64,000 bases of DNA, taken from contig NZ_BLJE01000003.1 of assembly GCF_009811795.1 (NCBI RefSeq), forward strand, positions 370,630 to 434,629, read 5' to 3'. This document shows, piece by piece, positions 41,390 through 51,392 of this stretch. The DNA comes from Litoreibacter roseus (GTDB lineage: Bacteria > Pseudomonadota > Alphaproteobacteria > Rhodobacterales > Rhodobacteraceae). The position numbers and the translations under genes are program-made. The notes beneath the pieces were generated by a model, which was not told the origin of the DNA, searched no databases, and saw nothing but the letters and a program-made list of their open reading frames with translations. Each line of letters begins with the position of its first letter. The stretch's first letter is position 1.

Positions 41390-42156
41390 GCCCGCTTCTG
41401 CAAGCCACTGATATATCAAAGTTCTATGGATCTCGGGTTGGATGCCAGAATGTGTCGTTTGATCTTTATCCCGGTGAGGTGATGGGCATCGTCGGGGAGA
41501 GTGGATCCGGCAAGACCACGCTTCTCAACTGTCTCGCCGGTCATCTTAAACCTGACACCGGTGCGGTCTTGTTCGACACTCGCGCGGATGGGATGCAAGA
41601 TACGGTTAAAATGTCGGAACCGGCGCGTCGGATGCTGTCCCGCACAGATTGGGCCTTTGTCCACCAGCACGCGCGCGATGGGCTGCGAATGGGCGTCAGT
41701 GCGGGGGGCAACGTAGGGGAGCGGTTGATGGCGGTCGGCGCTCGCAACTACGGCCAGATCCGGGCCAAGGCGACCGATTGGCTTGACCGCGTCGAAATTC
41801 AGGTGGACCGGATTGATGATCGTCCCGCTGCGTTCTCAGGTGGGATGCAGCAACGGCTTCAAATCGCGCGCAACCTCGTGACAGGCCCGCGGTTGGTGTT
41901 CATGGACGAGCCGACCGGTGGGCTTGACGTCAGCGTTCAGGCCCGGCTTCTCGACCTTCTGCGTGGTCTTGTGCGGGAGATGGAGTTGAGTGCGATCATT
42001 GTGACCCACGATCTTGCGGTCGTCCGGCTGCTTGCGGACCGATTGATGGTGATGAAAGACGGCCATGTGGTGGAAGCAGGGCTGACAGATCAGGTGCTGG
42101 ATGATCCACAACATGGCTACACGCAACTGCTCGTCAGCTCCGTTTTGCAGGTATGA
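41386..42156 (+). CDS. phnK: C-P lyase ABC-type subunit PhnK
   Basis: A 256-residue ATPase that binds the PhnGHIJ core and is needed for phosphonate use. It has Walker [10 protein letters not shown], signature [15 protein letters not shown] and Walker [16 protein letters not shown]. Although transporter-like, PhnK is not a permease partner. It overlaps phnJ by four bases; phnL follows after 17 bases. Confidence 0.93.
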   Translation: MSPLLQATDISKFYGSRVGCQNVSFDLYPGEVMGIVGESGSGKTTLLNCLAGHLKPDTGAVLFDTRADGMQDTVKMSEPARRMLSRTDWAFVHQHARDGLRMGVSAGGNVGERLMAVGARNYGQIRAKATDWLDRVEIQVDRIDDRPAAFSGGMQQRLQIARNLVTGPRLVFMDEPTGGLDVSVQARLLDLLRGLVREMELSAIIVTHDLAVVRLLADRLMVMKDGHVVEAGLTDQVLDDPQHGYTQLLVSSVLQV

Positions 42157-42173
42157 AATGGGAGGGTGATCCG

Positions 42174-42857
42174 ATGATCCGTGTTCAAGATGTTCACAAG
42201 CGGTTTGTTCTGCACAATCAGGCGGCGACCGAGGTCGCCGTGATGGCGCGCGCTTCGCTGACGGTTGAGCCCGGTGAATGCGTGGCCTTGACCGGCGCGT
42301 CCGGCTCCGGAAAATCTACATTAATGCGAATGGTTTACGGAAACTACCTCACAGATCACGGCCATATTTTTGTGGGCGATCTGGACGTCGCGACCGCCGC
42401 GCCTCGCGAAATTCTGCAACTGCGCCGGGCGGGCTTGGGCTATGTCTCGCAATTCCTGCGCGTTGTCCCGCGCGTACCCACACGGGAGGTGGTTGCAGAA
42501 CCCCTGTTGGCGCTTGGCGTCGGGAAAGAGGATGCGTTCGCGCGCGCGGAGGGGCTATTGGCAACGTTGAACATTCCCAAGGCCCTCTGGGCGCTCAGCC
42601 CGACGACGTTTTCGGGCGGCGAGCAACAGCGGGTCAACATAGCACGTGGTTTCGCCCATCACTATCCAGCTCTTTTGCTGGATGAGCCGACCGCAAGTCT
42701 GGACGCCGCAAACAGGGAAGTGGTGTTGAAATTGATCGAGGAAGCCAAGGAAAAAGGCGCCGCGATCCTCGGCATTTTTCATGATGAAGCTGCACGGAAC
42801 ACGGTGTGTGACCGGATCGTCGATGTGACGGCGTTCACGCCCCATCTTGCCGCATGA
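42174..42857 (+). CDS. phnL: C-P lyase ABC-type subunit PhnL
   Basis: A 227-residue ATPase with Walker [10 protein letters not shown], signature [15 protein letters not shown] and Walker [12 protein letters not shown], close in type to LolD. In phosphonate clusters PhnL assists the nucleosidase step of PhnI and docks onto PhnK. The start is placed at 42174 because GGAGGG sits eight bases before it and [11 protein letters not shown] matches family N-termini; the ATG at 42153, which overlaps the phnK stop, would add only seven residues. It overlaps phnN by four bases. Confidence 0.92.
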   Translation: MIRVQDVHKRFVLHNQAATEVAVMARASLTVEPGECVALTGASGSGKSTLMRMVYGNYLTDHGHIFVGDLDVATAAPREILQLRRAGLGYVSQFLRVVPRVPTREVVAEPLLALGVGKEDAFARAEGLLATLNIPKALWALSPTTFSGGEQQRVNIARGFAHHYPALLLDEPTASLDAANREVVLKLIEEAKEKGAAILGIFHDEAARNTVCDRIVDVTAFTPHLAA

Positions 42858-43399
42858 CCGGGCGGTTTATCGCGGTTGTCGGGCCCTCGGGCGTTGGCAA
42901 GGATACGGTTATGGCCGCCTTGGCGAAGGCGGATCCGCGCCTGCACATCGTACGCCGTGTCATCACCCGCGATCCCGAGGCCGGAGGGGAAGAGTTTGAC
43001 GCCGCGACTGTCGAGGAATTTAACCGGATGGTTGCCGACGACGCGTTTGCCTTACATTGGGGCGCTCACGATTTGAATTATGGTATCCCCGCATCCGTCG
43101 ATGATTTGCTTAGGGAAAACGACGCGCTGGCGAACCTGTCGCGTGGCGTTCTGGACCAGGCGCGGATGCGATTTGACGACGTCTTAGTCTTGGCTCTGAC
43201 GGCCGATCGGGAAGTTCTGGCAAGGCGACTGGCCGCTCGTGGCCGGGAAAGTGCGCCTGATATTGCGAAACGCCTCGACCGCGCGGGTTGCGCACTTCCG
43301 TCGGATATCGAGGTCATCACCATCGACAATTCCGGTCCGTTGGAAAACACGGTATCGCACGCGATCAGCGCGCTTTATCCCGAGAGCGTATATCGATGA
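42854..43399 (+). CDS. phnN: Ribose 1,5-bisphosphate phosphokinase PhnN
   Basis: A 181-residue guanylate-kinase-like enzyme that phosphorylates ribose 1,5-bisphosphate to PRPP, recycling the sugar after C-P cleavage. The P-loop is GPSGVGKDT (residues 10-18), followed by [17 protein letters not shown] and a C-terminal [19 protein letters not shown]. It is the last gene of phnGHIJKLN; its end overlaps the convergent DUF1045 gene by 25 bases. Confidence 0.92.
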   Translation: MTGRFIAVVGPSGVGKDTVMAALAKADPRLHIVRRVITRDPEAGGEEFDAATVEEFNRMVADDAFALHWGAHDLNYGIPASVDDLLRENDALANLSRGVLDQARMRFDDVLVLALTADREVLARRLAARGRESAPDIAKRLDRAGCALPSDIEVITIDNSGPLENTVSHAISALYPESVYR

Positions 43400-44061
43400 A
43401 TTTCATGAAACATCCCGGTGGTGTCGGATCCCGCCAAGGTGAGGCTTTTGACCGCGAAGGGCTTTGGCAAAATGGGCGCTATTGCCGCCTCCAGAGCCAA
43501 CCGCACCGCCGCGTTGTCTTCTTCGAGCAGACGTCCAGTCAGCGTGATGTGAAAGCGGAATTCTTCCATGACATAGGGATACCCCCAACGTTCAAGATGT
43601 CGGTTTTGCGCGGACGTCAGTCCGGCGGCCCGACGGCGCGCCAACTCATCGGCAGAGGGTGGGGCGCGGTGGTTGTCGAGCTTCTTCACACAGGTCCCCG
43701 CCAAGCGGCCCAGATTGGCGGTGTCGCCCTCGGGGACCAGGGCGACGAAGTGGCCAAGCTCGGCGACTTTCAACCCAGCCAGTTCCACCGGGGCTTGTGT
43801 GGCGCAAAAGGTTGCGATGTTCGCTTGGAGGTCACCCATCGTGGTGCCGTTGGCCAGATAAAAAGGGGGTTTGATTGTTCCATGCAGACCGTATTTGCGC
43901 GGCGTCGCGGTGATTTCGCTCACAGGGCGTGGAAGCCCCTCCAGATCCGGGTGCGCCACGTGGCAGCCCCGCGCCATATCCCACCCCAGCCATGCGGCGC
44001 CGAAGTCGGCCAGGGGCCCCGGTTCCGGCGTGACGTAAATTGCGTATCGTTCGAAGGACAT
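43375..44061 (-). CDS. DUF1045 phosphonate-cluster protein (2H phosphoesterase-like)
   Basis: A 228-residue protein of the DUF1045 family, found almost only in phosphonate operons. Two H-x-S/T-like motifs, YGLHGTIKPPF (about residues 52-62) and EFRFHITLTG (about 165-174), match the paired histidines of 2H (LigT-like) phosphoesterases, suggesting action on a cyclic ribose phosphate. That step, opening of 5-phosphoribosyl 1,2-cyclic phosphate, is normally done by PhnP, which is not seen here, so this protein could replace it. That is inference. The start at 44061 (MSFERYAIY) follows family starts. It is the only minus-strand gene between phnN and phnM. Confidence 0.82.
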   Translation of the reverse strand: MSFERYAIYVTPEPGPLADFGAAWLGWDMARGCHVAHPDLEGLPRPVSEITATPRKYGLHGTIKPPFYLANGTTMGDLQANIATFCATQAPVELAGLKVAELGHFVALVPEGDTANLGRLAGTCVKKLDNHRAPPSADELARRRAAGLTSAQNRHLERWGYPYVMEEFRFHITLTGRLLEEDNAAVRLALEAAIAPILPKPFAVKSLTLAGSDTTGMFHEIHRYTLSG

Positions 44062-44111
44062 CGCGCAAGCCTTTCTTTTACAAACACTTCTCATAAGACT
44101 GTGACCGCGGC

Positions 44112-45257
44112 ATGACAAACAGAGTGATCCTCGCCAATGCGCAACTTGTATTGCCGGACGAGGTCGTGCAAGGCGCGGTTTCCGTCGAGGATGGGCGTAT
44201 TGTCCAGATCGACACGGGTACGACACACGCGGATGATGCGATTGATTGCGACGGCGATTACATCGCGCCCGGCCTCATAGAGTTACACACGGACAATCTG
44301 GAACGTCATATCACGCCGCGCCCGAGGGTCGATTGGCCTCACAAGGCCGCGATCATTGCCCATGACGCAGAACTTGCGGGAACCGGCATCACCACCGTTT
44401 TCGATGCGATCCGCGTTGGCTCTATCGTGTCAGATCACAACGCGAGATACAGCAAATATGCCCGGCAAATGGCGGATGAAATTCTTGCGATGCGCGCGGC
44501 CGGGGCGCTCAGGATTTCGCATCATTTGCATCTGCGCGCCGAAATCTGCTCCGAGACGCTGCTGGAGGAGATGGAGGAGTTCGGCGACGCGGATCGGGTC
44601 GGGATTGTCTCGCTCATGGATCACACGCCGGGCCAGCGTCAGTTTCGGGATCTCGTTAAGTTCGAGGATTACGTTTGTGGCAAACACGGTCTGTCGAAAG
44701 AGGGGTTCGGCGAATATATCGAGTTTCTCTATGGCCTTCAAGAACGGCTCGGCGCGCGCCACGAAGCCGGTGCGGTGAAAGCCGCTGCGCGCTATGGCGC
44801 GACCTTGGCCAGCCACGATGACACAACGGCGGAACAGGTCGCCGTTTCTGCTGGGCATGGTGTTTCCATCGCTGAGTTCCCGACGACTGAAGAGGCGGCC
44901 GTAGCAAGCCGGGACAGTGGCATCGGCATCATCATGGGTGCACCTAATCTGGTACGGGGTGGGTCTCATTCTGGGAACGTGGCGGCGCAGGACCTCGCGC
45001 AGTCCGACCTGCTGGACATTCTGTCGTCAGACTATGTGCCCGCCGCTTTGTTGCTGGGGGCCGTAAGGCTCGGCGAACTTTGGGGCAATATGGCGCGCGG
45101 GTTGGCCACCGTCACCGCGGCACCGGCGAGGTATGTGGGGCTGAGTGACCGGGGACGGATCGCTGAAGAAATGCGGGCGGACCTCACTCGCTTTCGTGTG
45201 GTCGGTGACGCGCCCGTCGTACGTGGTGTATGGGTCGAGGGCCGGCGTGTCGCCTAG
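44112..45257 (+). CDS. phnM: RPnTP hydrolase PhnM (canonical copy)
   Basis: A 381-residue amidohydrolase that releases pyrophosphate from alpha-D-ribose 1-methylphosphonate 5-triphosphate before PhnJ acts. Metal ligands sit in [20 protein letters not shown] (quoted over about residues 56-75), [13 protein letters not shown], and [11 protein letters not shown]; the late [11 protein letters not shown] and [13 protein letters not shown] are family marks. It lies 50 bases from the divergent DUF1045 gene and is probably read from its own promoter there. The end overlaps the convergent xylA gene by four bases. Confidence 0.93.
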   Translation: MTNRVILANAQLVLPDEVVQGAVSVEDGRIVQIDTGTTHADDAIDCDGDYIAPGLIELHTDNLERHITPRPRVDWPHKAAIIAHDAELAGTGITTVFDAIRVGSIVSDHNARYSKYARQMADEILAMRAAGALRISHHLHLRAEICSETLLEEMEEFGDADRVGIVSLMDHTPGQRQFRDLVKFEDYVCGKHGLSKEGFGEYIEFLYGLQERLGARHEAGAVKAAARYGATLASHDDTTAEQVAVSAGHGVSIAEFPTTEEAAVASRDSGIGIIMGAPNLVRGGSHSGNVAAQDLAQSDLLDILSSDYVPAALLLGAVRLGELWGNMARGLATVTAAPARYVGLSDRGRIAEEMRADLTRFRVVGDAPVVRGVWVEGRRVA

Positions 45258-46552
45258 GTCAGGTACCGATTGACCAGATTTTCGAGCCGTTCCTGCTGGC
45301 CTGAGCGAGGTTGAGGATTGATATTGTCCTCGATCACGCGGGTCGCGATATCGTCCAGATCCATGCCGTCGAGGACGTCGTCGTCATCCCATCCGGCGTA
45401 GCGAGCGACGCGCGCTTTCTCTAGAACGCCTTCCTCCAGCATTTTAGCGGCGGCTTTCAGTCCCGCTGCGCAGACATCCATGGCGCCGATATGGGCCGCG
45501 ATCAGATCTTCAGGATCAAGGGATTGGCGGCGGAGCTTGGCGTCGAAATTCGTGCCCCCGGTTGTAAACCCGCCCGCCTTCAGAACCTCGTAATAGGCAA
45601 CAGCGACCTCCGGGACGTTGTTGGGGAACTGGTCGGTATCCCAGCCGGATTGGTAATCATTGCGGTTCATGTCGATGGAGCCGAAAATACCAAGCGCCGC
45701 CGCCATGGCCAGCTCATGCTCAAAGCTGTGGCCCGCCAGAATGGCATGACCCTGTTCGATGTTAACCTTGACCTCATCCTCAAGCCCGAAATCCTTGAGG
45801 AAGCCGTAAACGGTCGCGACGTCATAGTCGTATTGGTGCTTAGTGGGTTCCTGTGGCTTGGGCTCGATCAGGATGGTGCCTTCGAAGCCGATCTTGTGTT
45901 TGTATTCCACAACCATCTGCAGGAAGTGTCCTGCCTGATTGCGTTCCCGCGCGAGGTCGGTGTTCAAAAGGGTCTCGTATCCTTCGCGCCCACCCCACAG
46001 GACGTAGTTTTCGCCCCCAAGCGCGTGGGTCGCATCAATACAGGTTTTGACGGTCGCCGCAGCAAAGGCAAAAACCTCCGGATCGGGGTTGGTCGCGGCG
46101 CCGGACATGTAGCGGCGGTGAGAGAAGAGATTTGCCGTTCCCCAGAGAAGTTTCGGGCCACCAGCCTCCATTTTCTGGCCAAGATAGTCCACCATCTCTT
46201 CGAGGTTTTTGGTGTTCTCCTGAAAATCGGCACCTTCTGGCCGGATATCGGCGTCGTGGAAGCAATAATATGGCACACCCAGCAGCGCGAACATCTCGAA
46301 GGCCACATCTGCCTTCAGCCTGGCAAGGTCCATACCGTCGCCGAACCACGGCCGCTCAAAAGTCTGGCCACCAAAGGGATCACCACCGGGCCACGCGAAG
46401 GAATGCCACCACGCACATGCAAAGCGCAGGTGGTCTTCGAGCCGCTTGCCCATGACGACCTCGTCCGGATTGTAATGCCGGAACGCCATTGGATTTGTGC
46501 TGTCGAGCCCTTCGAACTGAGCCGGGGCGATGCCTTTGAAGAAATCAGTCAT
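45254..46552 (-). CDS. xylA: Xylose isomerase
   Basis: A 432-residue class II xylose isomerase, converting D-xylose to D-xylulose. Both family signatures are seen: [20 protein letters not shown] VLWGGREG (about residue 182) and the metal-binding [17 protein letters not shown] (about 229-245) plus [17 protein letters not shown]. The catalytic His/Asp pair appears in [13 protein letters not shown] (about 97-109). The start at 46552 is fixed by homology (MTDFFKGI) and overlaps the xylB stop by four bases (ATGA). It is the last gene of the xylFHGBA operon. Confidence 0.95.
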   Translation of the reverse strand: MTDFFKGIAPAQFEGLDSTNPMAFRHYNPDEVVMGKRLEDHLRFACAWWHSFAWPGGDPFGGQTFERPWFGDGMDLARLKADVAFEMFALLGVPYYCFHDADIRPEGADFQENTKNLEEMVDYLGQKMEAGGPKLLWGTANLFSHRRYMSGAATNPDPEVFAFAAATVKTCIDATHALGGENYVLWGGREGYETLLNTDLARERNQAGHFLQMVVEYKHKIGFEGTILIEPKPQEPTKHQYDYDVATVYGFLKDFGLEDEVKVNIEQGHAILAGHSFEHELAMAAALGIFGSIDMNRNDYQSGWDTDQFPNNVPEVAVAYYEVLKAGGFTTGGTNFDAKLRRQSLDPEDLIAAHIGAMDVCAAGLKAAAKMLEEGVLEKARVARYAGWDDDDVLDGMDLDDIATRVIEDNINPQPRSGQQERLENLVNRYLT

Positions 46553-47985
46553 GAGAGGGTCCTGAGCGCTGAATAGGTCGATCTGTAGCGGATATGGGCT
46601 TCGGCGAACGCATCTTTGTGCTGCGCCTCTGGCTCCAATGTTTCCGCGATTTTGGGGGGCGTGGCAATCGTCAGGTCGTTGGACACGGCCATCATACCAA
46701 GGCGGGCTGCCCCGAAGGCTGCTCCGAAGTCGCCTGACACCGGGACAGCAATGGGCACGCCAAGACAAGTCGCCAATGTCCTAAGCCAGACCCGTGAGGC
46801 TGACCCACCGCCCACGGCGATCAGGTTATTGATCTGCGTGCCTGTTGCGGCAAGGGCATCAAGGTTGTCCTTCAGGGCGAAACTGACGCCTTCCAAAACC
46901 GCGCGGGTGCCTGCGGCTGTGTCCGTCTCGTTTTGCAGTCCGATCAGGGCGCCGCGAATGCGCGCATCGTTGTGGGGCGTCCGCTCCCCGCCGAGATAGG
47001 GCAGAAACAGCGCGCGTCCCGGTGCGGCAACGCCCTCCAGTGCACCGGTGAGCGCGGCGGGGGTCTGTCTCACCAGCCTGCCATACCATTCCAATGCGTC
47101 TGCGGCGGACAGGATAACCCCCATCTGGTGCCATGTGTCTGGCAGCGCGTGACAGAAGGTGTGCACTGCTGTGTCGGGGGCAGGAGCGTAGCGTTCCGTC
47201 GCCGCGAAGATCACGCCGGAGGTTCCCAGCGATAAGAAAGCCTGACCCGGTTTCGTCACGCCCACGCCGATTGCAGTGGCCGCGTTGTCCCCGCCGCCGC
47301 CTGCCACGGGAATACCTGCGGGCAAACCCCAGTTTGACGCAAGTTCCGGTCGCAAGGTCCCCGAAACCGCCGAGCCTTCGACAAGCGATGGCATATGGGC
47401 GCGCTCCAGTCCGGTGGCTGCCAGAAGATCGTCGGACCAGTCGCGTGCACCCACGTCGAGCCAGCTTGTACCCGCCGCATCTGACATCTCGGACACAGCC
47501 ACACCTGTCAGCCAGAGCCGCAGGTAGTCCTTGGGCAGCAAGACCTTGTCCGTCGCGGCAAAGACATTAGTCTCGTTGTTCTTGACCCAAGCGAGCTTGG
47601 GGGCGGTAAAACCCGGGAATACGATGTTGCCGCTGACGTGCCTAAACTGAGGATCGGCATCCATTCGGGCAGCTTCCGCATGGCTGCGGGTGTCGTTCCA
47701 CAGGATGCATGGGCGCAAGACGTCGCCCTTGGCGTCGATCAGCGTGGCCCCATGCATTTGGCCGGAAAGTCCGATGGCTTTGACCGCGGACATGTCAATC
47801 TGGCTGCCAAGCGCGGCCATCACGTCGCTGGTCGCGCTCAGCCATTCCGCAGGCGATTGCTCGGACCAGCCCGGATGTGGACGGGCGACGGTCAGGGGCG
47901 CGCGGGCCTCGGCCACAAGCTGTTGGGCGTCGTCAATGACCACTCCCTTGATGCCTGACGTGCCGAGATCCAGCCCAAGATACAT
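46549..47985 (-). CDS. xylB: Xylulokinase
   Basis: A 478-residue FGGY-family sugar kinase that phosphorylates D-xylulose to xylulose 5-phosphate, feeding the pentose phosphate pathway. The N-terminal phosphate-1 motif [17 protein letters not shown], the [12 protein letters not shown] segment, the catalytic aspartate in [12 protein letters not shown] and the FGGY signature region [15 protein letters not shown] are present. It is placed between the transporter ATPase gene and xylA, with the former's ATG-stop boundary adjoining. Confidence 0.94.
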   Translation of the reverse strand: MYLGLDLGTSGIKGVVIDDAQQLVAEARAPLTVARPHPGWSEQSPAEWLSATSDVMAALGSQIDMSAVKAIGLSGQMHGATLIDAKGDVLRPCILWNDTRSHAEAARMDADPQFRHVSGNIVFPGFTAPKLAWVKNNETNVFAATDKVLLPKDYLRLWLTGVAVSEMSDAAGTSWLDVGARDWSDDLLAATGLERAHMPSLVEGSAVSGTLRPELASNWGLPAGIPVAGGGGDNAATAIGVGVTKPGQAFLSLGTSGVIFAATERYAPAPDTAVHTFCHALPDTWHQMGVILSAADALEWYGRLVRQTPAALTGALEGVAAPGRALFLPYLGGERTPHNDARIRGALIGLQNETDTAAGTRAVLEGVSFALKDNLDALAATGTQINNLIAVGGGSASRVWLRTLATCLGVPIAVPVSGDFGAAFGAARLGMMAVSNDLTIATPPKIAETLEPEAQHKDAFAEAHIRYRSTYSALRTLS

Positions 47986-48735
47986 CTAAGCGGCTTCCTT
48001 GGGGTTTTTGCCAAGGATGATCATGGACAGAATGTCATCCTCTGTTACATCTTCCACCCGCTCTGTGCCGACCAAAGCGCCGTTTTTCATCACGGACACC
48101 CGGTCGCAGAGATCCAGCATCTCGCGCGTATCGTGGGAGATCAGGAAAATACCCAGACCCTGCGCCTTCAACTCCTTGATCAGGTCGGCGACCATCTGAG
48201 TTTCGTGGACACCCAAAGCGGCGGTCGGCTCATCCATGATCAGGATCTTGGCGTTGAAATAGACCGCACGCGCGATGGCCACGGACTGCCGCTGCCCGCC
48301 GGACAGGGCCGACACGGGTTCGCCCAGTTTTTTGAAGTTGGGGTTGAGCCGGGCCATGATCTTCTTGGTCTCGGATTCCATCTTTGCTTCATCGACAAAT
48401 CCGAAAGCCGTCGTAAGCTCGCGACCCAGAAAAAGGTTTGAGGCCGCATCGAGGTTATCGGCCAAGGCCAGCGTTTGATAGATTGTCTCGATATTGTAGC
48501 GGCGGGCGTCGCGGGGGCTGTTGATTTCAGCCTTTTCGCCGTCGATCCAAATTTCCCCACTGTCTTTCTGGTAGGCCCCGGACAGGATCTTGATGAGGGT
48601 AGACTTGCCCGCGCCGTTATGGCCCAGAAGGCCCACAACCTCGCCCGGCATCAGATTGATCGAAACATTATCCACGGCGCGTACGCCGCCGAACGAGATC
48701 GAGATATCCTTAAGATCTACGAGAGGAGTGGCCAT
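47986..48735 (-). CDS. xylG: Xylose ABC transporter, ATP-binding protein
   Basis: A 249-residue single-ABC ATPase with Walker A GHNGAGKST, signature LSGGQRQSVAIARAV and Walker B LIMDEPTAALGV. Classical XylG is a tandem ABC of about 500 residues; this protein has just one domain, like the short sugar-type ATPases found in many Rhodobacterales xylose operons. It is in an operon with xylH (one-base overlap at 48735) and xylB, so D-xylose import is the clear context. Confidence 0.88.
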   Translation of the reverse strand: MATPLVDLKDISISFGGVRAVDNVSINLMPGEVVGLLGHNGAGKSTLIKILSGAYQKDSGEIWIDGEKAEINSPRDARRYNIETIYQTLALADNLDAASNLFLGRELTTAFGFVDEAKMESETKKIMARLNPNFKKLGEPVSALSGGQRQSVAIARAVYFNAKILIMDEPTAALGVHETQMVADLIKELKAQGLGIFLISHDTREMLDLCDRVSVMKNGALVGTERVEDVTEDDILSMIILGKNPKEAA

Positions 48736-50027
48736 TACTTCGCCCCCAGACGTTTACGGTAGATGATATCGACAAGAACGGCGACCACCAGAACGGTGCC
48801 CACGACGATGTTTTGCAGCGGTGCATCAACGCCCACCATCGCCATGCCCGATTGCAGGGATTGCATGATCAGCGCACCCAAAATAGCCCCGTGGATCGTT
48901 CCGATACCCCCTGACAGGGCGGTTCCGCCGATGACGGCTGCCGCGATCACGCGCAGTTCGTCCAGCGTGCCGATGTCGTTGGAATGATTGGTCAGCCGAG
49001 CCGAGGCCACAACTGCCGAGATGGCACAGAGTGCGCCCATCAAGGCGAATACCTTGACCGTCAGCAGGCGTGTGTTCACGCCGGACAGCTCTGCGGCGTC
49101 GGGGTTCCCGCCTGTGGCGAAGATGTAGCGCCCCAATCGGGTCTTCTTGGCAATCACGGTCATGCCGATGGCAATGGCAATCAAGAGCAGCACCGAGATG
49201 GGCAAGCCGTACGCGGCGGTAAAATCGTCAGGCAGTGTCTCACCTCGGGCTTCGAACAGACGCCGCAGGCGACCGCGCGGAATTTCGTAGGAGTTCAGGA
49301 TCGCGATGAACCCCAGAACGGCGGTGGCGATTATGCCTGCATTCACAAGCTCGGCCCACATAGGTTTGACTGGGAAGTCATGGGCAATCTTGTTGCGACG
49401 CGCACTGAAGAGCGCCCAGATCGCAGCAACCACCGCGAGGATCCCTATGATCCAGCTCCATGTTGTGCCGAGGGTGCCGTTGATACCGCCAAACTGCATG
49501 AAGGTTGGGTCGAGCGGACCAATGGTCTGGCCGTTCGTAAGATACCAGCCCACATTCCGCCAGATCAGCAGGCCGCCCAGCGTTACGATAAAGGCAGGGA
49601 TTGCCAGATAGCCGACCATCCAGCCCTGAAAGGCGCCGATCAGCGCGCCTGCGGACATGCCGACGGCAATTGCGATCCACGGGATGGCGGGGTGGCCCAG
49701 CGGCAAGCCCACCAATTGTGGCAGATAGGCCGTCTGCGTCATCGCCATAATTGCAGAGCAGGTGGCCAGCAGCGCCCCGCAGGCCAGATCGATGTGGCGG
49801 GTGACGATGATGAACACCATCCCGGTGGCCATGATTGCCACGGAAACGGTCTGGATCGTCAGGTTGAAGATGTTGCGCGGCGTCAGGAAGCGCCCGTCTG
49901 TCAGGACGTTGAAGACCAAACAGACAACGATGAATGCGCCGACCATGCCCAGAAGGCGGGTGTCGATCTCAAGCGCCTGCAGCGCGGATCGTTTGGGCGC
50001 AGGTGTGGATTGGGTTGCATCTGACAT
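48735..50027 (-). CDS. xylH: Xylose ABC transporter, permease
   Basis: A 430-residue permease of the ribose/xylose class with about ten helices. Landmarks are DIACGALLATCSAI-like ID LACGALLA (about residue 78), FQGWMVGYLAIPAFIVTLGGLLIWRNVGW (given by its positions about 130-158) and the C-terminal IGTIHGAILGALIMQSLQSG with GTVLVVAVLVDI. A long cytoplasmic or periplasmic insert holds FEARGETLPDDFTAAYG. ATG 50027 (MSDATQ) is preferred over 50066. XylF, XylG and this protein form the importer. Confidence 0.92.
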   Translation of the reverse strand: MSDATQSTPAPKRSALQALEIDTRLLGMVGAFIVVCLVFNVLTDGRFLTPRNIFNLTIQTVSVAIMATGMVFIIVTRHIDLACGALLATCSAIMAMTQTAYLPQLVGLPLGHPAIPWIAIAVGMSAGALIGAFQGWMVGYLAIPAFIVTLGGLLIWRNVGWYLTNGQTIGPLDPTFMQFGGINGTLGTTWSWIIGILAVVAAIWALFSARRNKIAHDFPVKPMWAELVNAGIIATAVLGFIAILNSYEIPRGRLRRLFEARGETLPDDFTAAYGLPISVLLLIAIAIGMTVIAKKTRLGRYIFATGGNPDAAELSGVNTRLLTVKVFALMGALCAISAVVASARLTNHSNDIGTLDELRVIAAAVIGGTALSGGIGTIHGAILGALIMQSLQSGMAMVGVDAPLQNIVVGTVLVVAVLVDIIYRKRLGAK

Positions 50028-50092
50028 GGGCGTCGGGCTCCGGAATGCGGGGATCACGCGGTCCAATCATAGCGGACCTGCGGGGCGCAGAC

Positions 50093-50124
50093 GGGCTGCG
50101 CACGAGAGAGCAAGGTGCGCGCCC
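50093..50124 (-). other. Hairpin between xylF and xylH
   Basis: GGGC, an unpaired T, GCGCAC (50093-50103) pair with GTGCGC, GCCC (50115-50124) around an 11-base purine-rich loop. No T tract follows on the minus strand. Such GC-rich hairpins after a binding-protein gene commonly stabilise the upstream mRNA and raise XylF relative to the membrane parts; that effect is inferred. Confidence 0.45.
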
Positions 50125-50153
50125 CGACCACAGCGGGCCGGGACGCATGTCAC

Positions 50154-51185
50154 TTAGTTACAAGGGGCAGGGCCGCCCGTAACGCCTTGGCACAGTTTGT
50201 CCTGATCAATCCAGCCAGCGTCTGTGACGACTGTCAGGTTGTCTTTGGTGACTGGTACCGGGGCAAGGAAGACGGCTGTCATGTCTGTGCCGCCAGGGGA
50301 TGTCCAGCTTTGCGCATTCTCGATATCAGCCATCGCTGTGCCACCGGACAGGGCAACTGCGATCTCAGCGGCCGCTTTCCCCAGCTCGCGTGCGTCTTTC
50401 CACACGGATACGGTCTGCGTACCCTTGGCAACGCGGTTCAGCGCGGCGTGATCGCCGTCCTGTCCGGATACGGGCGTGCCTTCCATGCCTTGCGCAGTCA
50501 ACGCAGCAACTGCGCCACCAGCGGTCCCGTCATTGGAGGCGACAACGGCATCTACATTGTTGTCTTGCGCGGTCAGGATCTGCTCCATGTTGCGCTGTGC
50601 ATTCGCTGGCAACCAGCCATCGGTGTAAGCTTCGCCCACGATGGTGATGTCACCTGCATCGATCGCGGCTTGCAGAACCTCTTGCTGACCGCCACGCAGG
50701 AAATCGGCGTTGGGGTCAGTTGGCGAGCCTTTGATCATGACGTAGTTGCCGGTCGGCTGTGCTTCGAGGACAGCGCGGGCCTGCATCCGACCGACTTCGA
50801 CGTTGTCGAATGTCAGGTAGAAGGCGCGGGGGTCTTCGATCAGGCGGTCATAACCTACAACAGGAATACCTTCGTCAGCGGCAGCCGTAACGGCCGGGCC
50901 GATGGCTTGTGCGTCCTGAGCCAGAATGATCAGCGCGTCTACGCCTTGGGCGATCAGGCTCTCAACGTCGGACAATTGCTTGGCCGAGGATGACTGTGCA
51001 TCGGCGGACACATATGTGGCTCCGGCGGCGTCCAGTGCAGCCTTGATGGCGGCTTCGTCTGTCTTCCAGCGCTCTTCTTGGAAATTCGACCAGCTTACGC
51101 CGACGGTCGGTGCGTGGCCGTCAGCCATCGCAAAAGTAGTAAAACCCGCGACGGCAATCGCGGCTGCGGTCAATGCTTTACGCAT
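50154..51185 (-). CDS. xylF: Xylose ABC transporter, substrate-binding protein
   Basis: A 343-residue periplasmic sugar-binding protein of the type I (ribose-binding-like) fold. The signal peptide is MRKALTAAAIAVAGFTTFAM-ADG. Ligand-site segments typical of XylF are VGVSWSNFQEERWKTDEAA (Trp/Arg contacting sugar), LIILAQDAQAIGPAV, PVVGYDRLI and ASNDGTAGGAVAAL plus SGQDGDHAALNRV. The ribosome site GGGAGGA lies five bases before the ATG at 51185. It is the first gene of xylFHGBA, divergent from the ROK regulator. Confidence 0.94.
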   Translation of the reverse strand: MRKALTAAAIAVAGFTTFAMADGHAPTVGVSWSNFQEERWKTDEAAIKAALDAAGATYVSADAQSSSAKQLSDVESLIAQGVDALIILAQDAQAIGPAVTAAADEGIPVVGYDRLIEDPRAFYLTFDNVEVGRMQARAVLEAQPTGNYVMIKGSPTDPNADFLRGGQQEVLQAAIDAGDITIVGEAYTDGWLPANAQRNMEQILTAQDNNVDAVVASNDGTAGGAVAALTAQGMEGTPVSGQDGDHAALNRVAKGTQTVSVWKDARELGKAAAEIAVALSGGTAMADIENAQSWTSPGGTDMTAVFLAPVPVTKDNLTVVTDAGWIDQDKLCQGVTGGPAPCN

Positions 51186-51275
51186 GAGATCCTCCCAGTT
51201 TATTGCGGCCCACTTTGGTGTGACCACCGCAAGCGCGACTCGCGGCGAACTCACCATTGCATATTTATTTCAGCT

Positions 51276-51345
51276 GTCAAAATTAAATTGACGTAGCGTA
51301 TCGTTTCGGCGACGGTTGAACTGCGCTCTGATGGCGAATTTCGCC
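51276..51345. promoter_or_regulatory. Candidate operators in the xylF-xylR region
   Basis: Two inverted repeats are seen. GTCAA (51276-51280), seven AT-only bases, TTGAC (51288-51292) sits in an AT-rich zone (ATTTATTTCAGCTGTC before it) that resembles sites of ROK repressors. GGCGAA-T-TTCGCC (51333-51345) is a perfect palindrome nearer to the regulator gene. Either could bind XylR. Confidence 0.4.
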
Positions 51346-51392
51346 GAATTCCGAGGTGGGACCCTTCAAATGGCGGTAAATTAGTTTTGGGA

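Noticed and set aside
45491..46576. A 361-codon open frame opposite xylA
   Set aside because: It is a by-product of xylA codon use; the product shows no domain.
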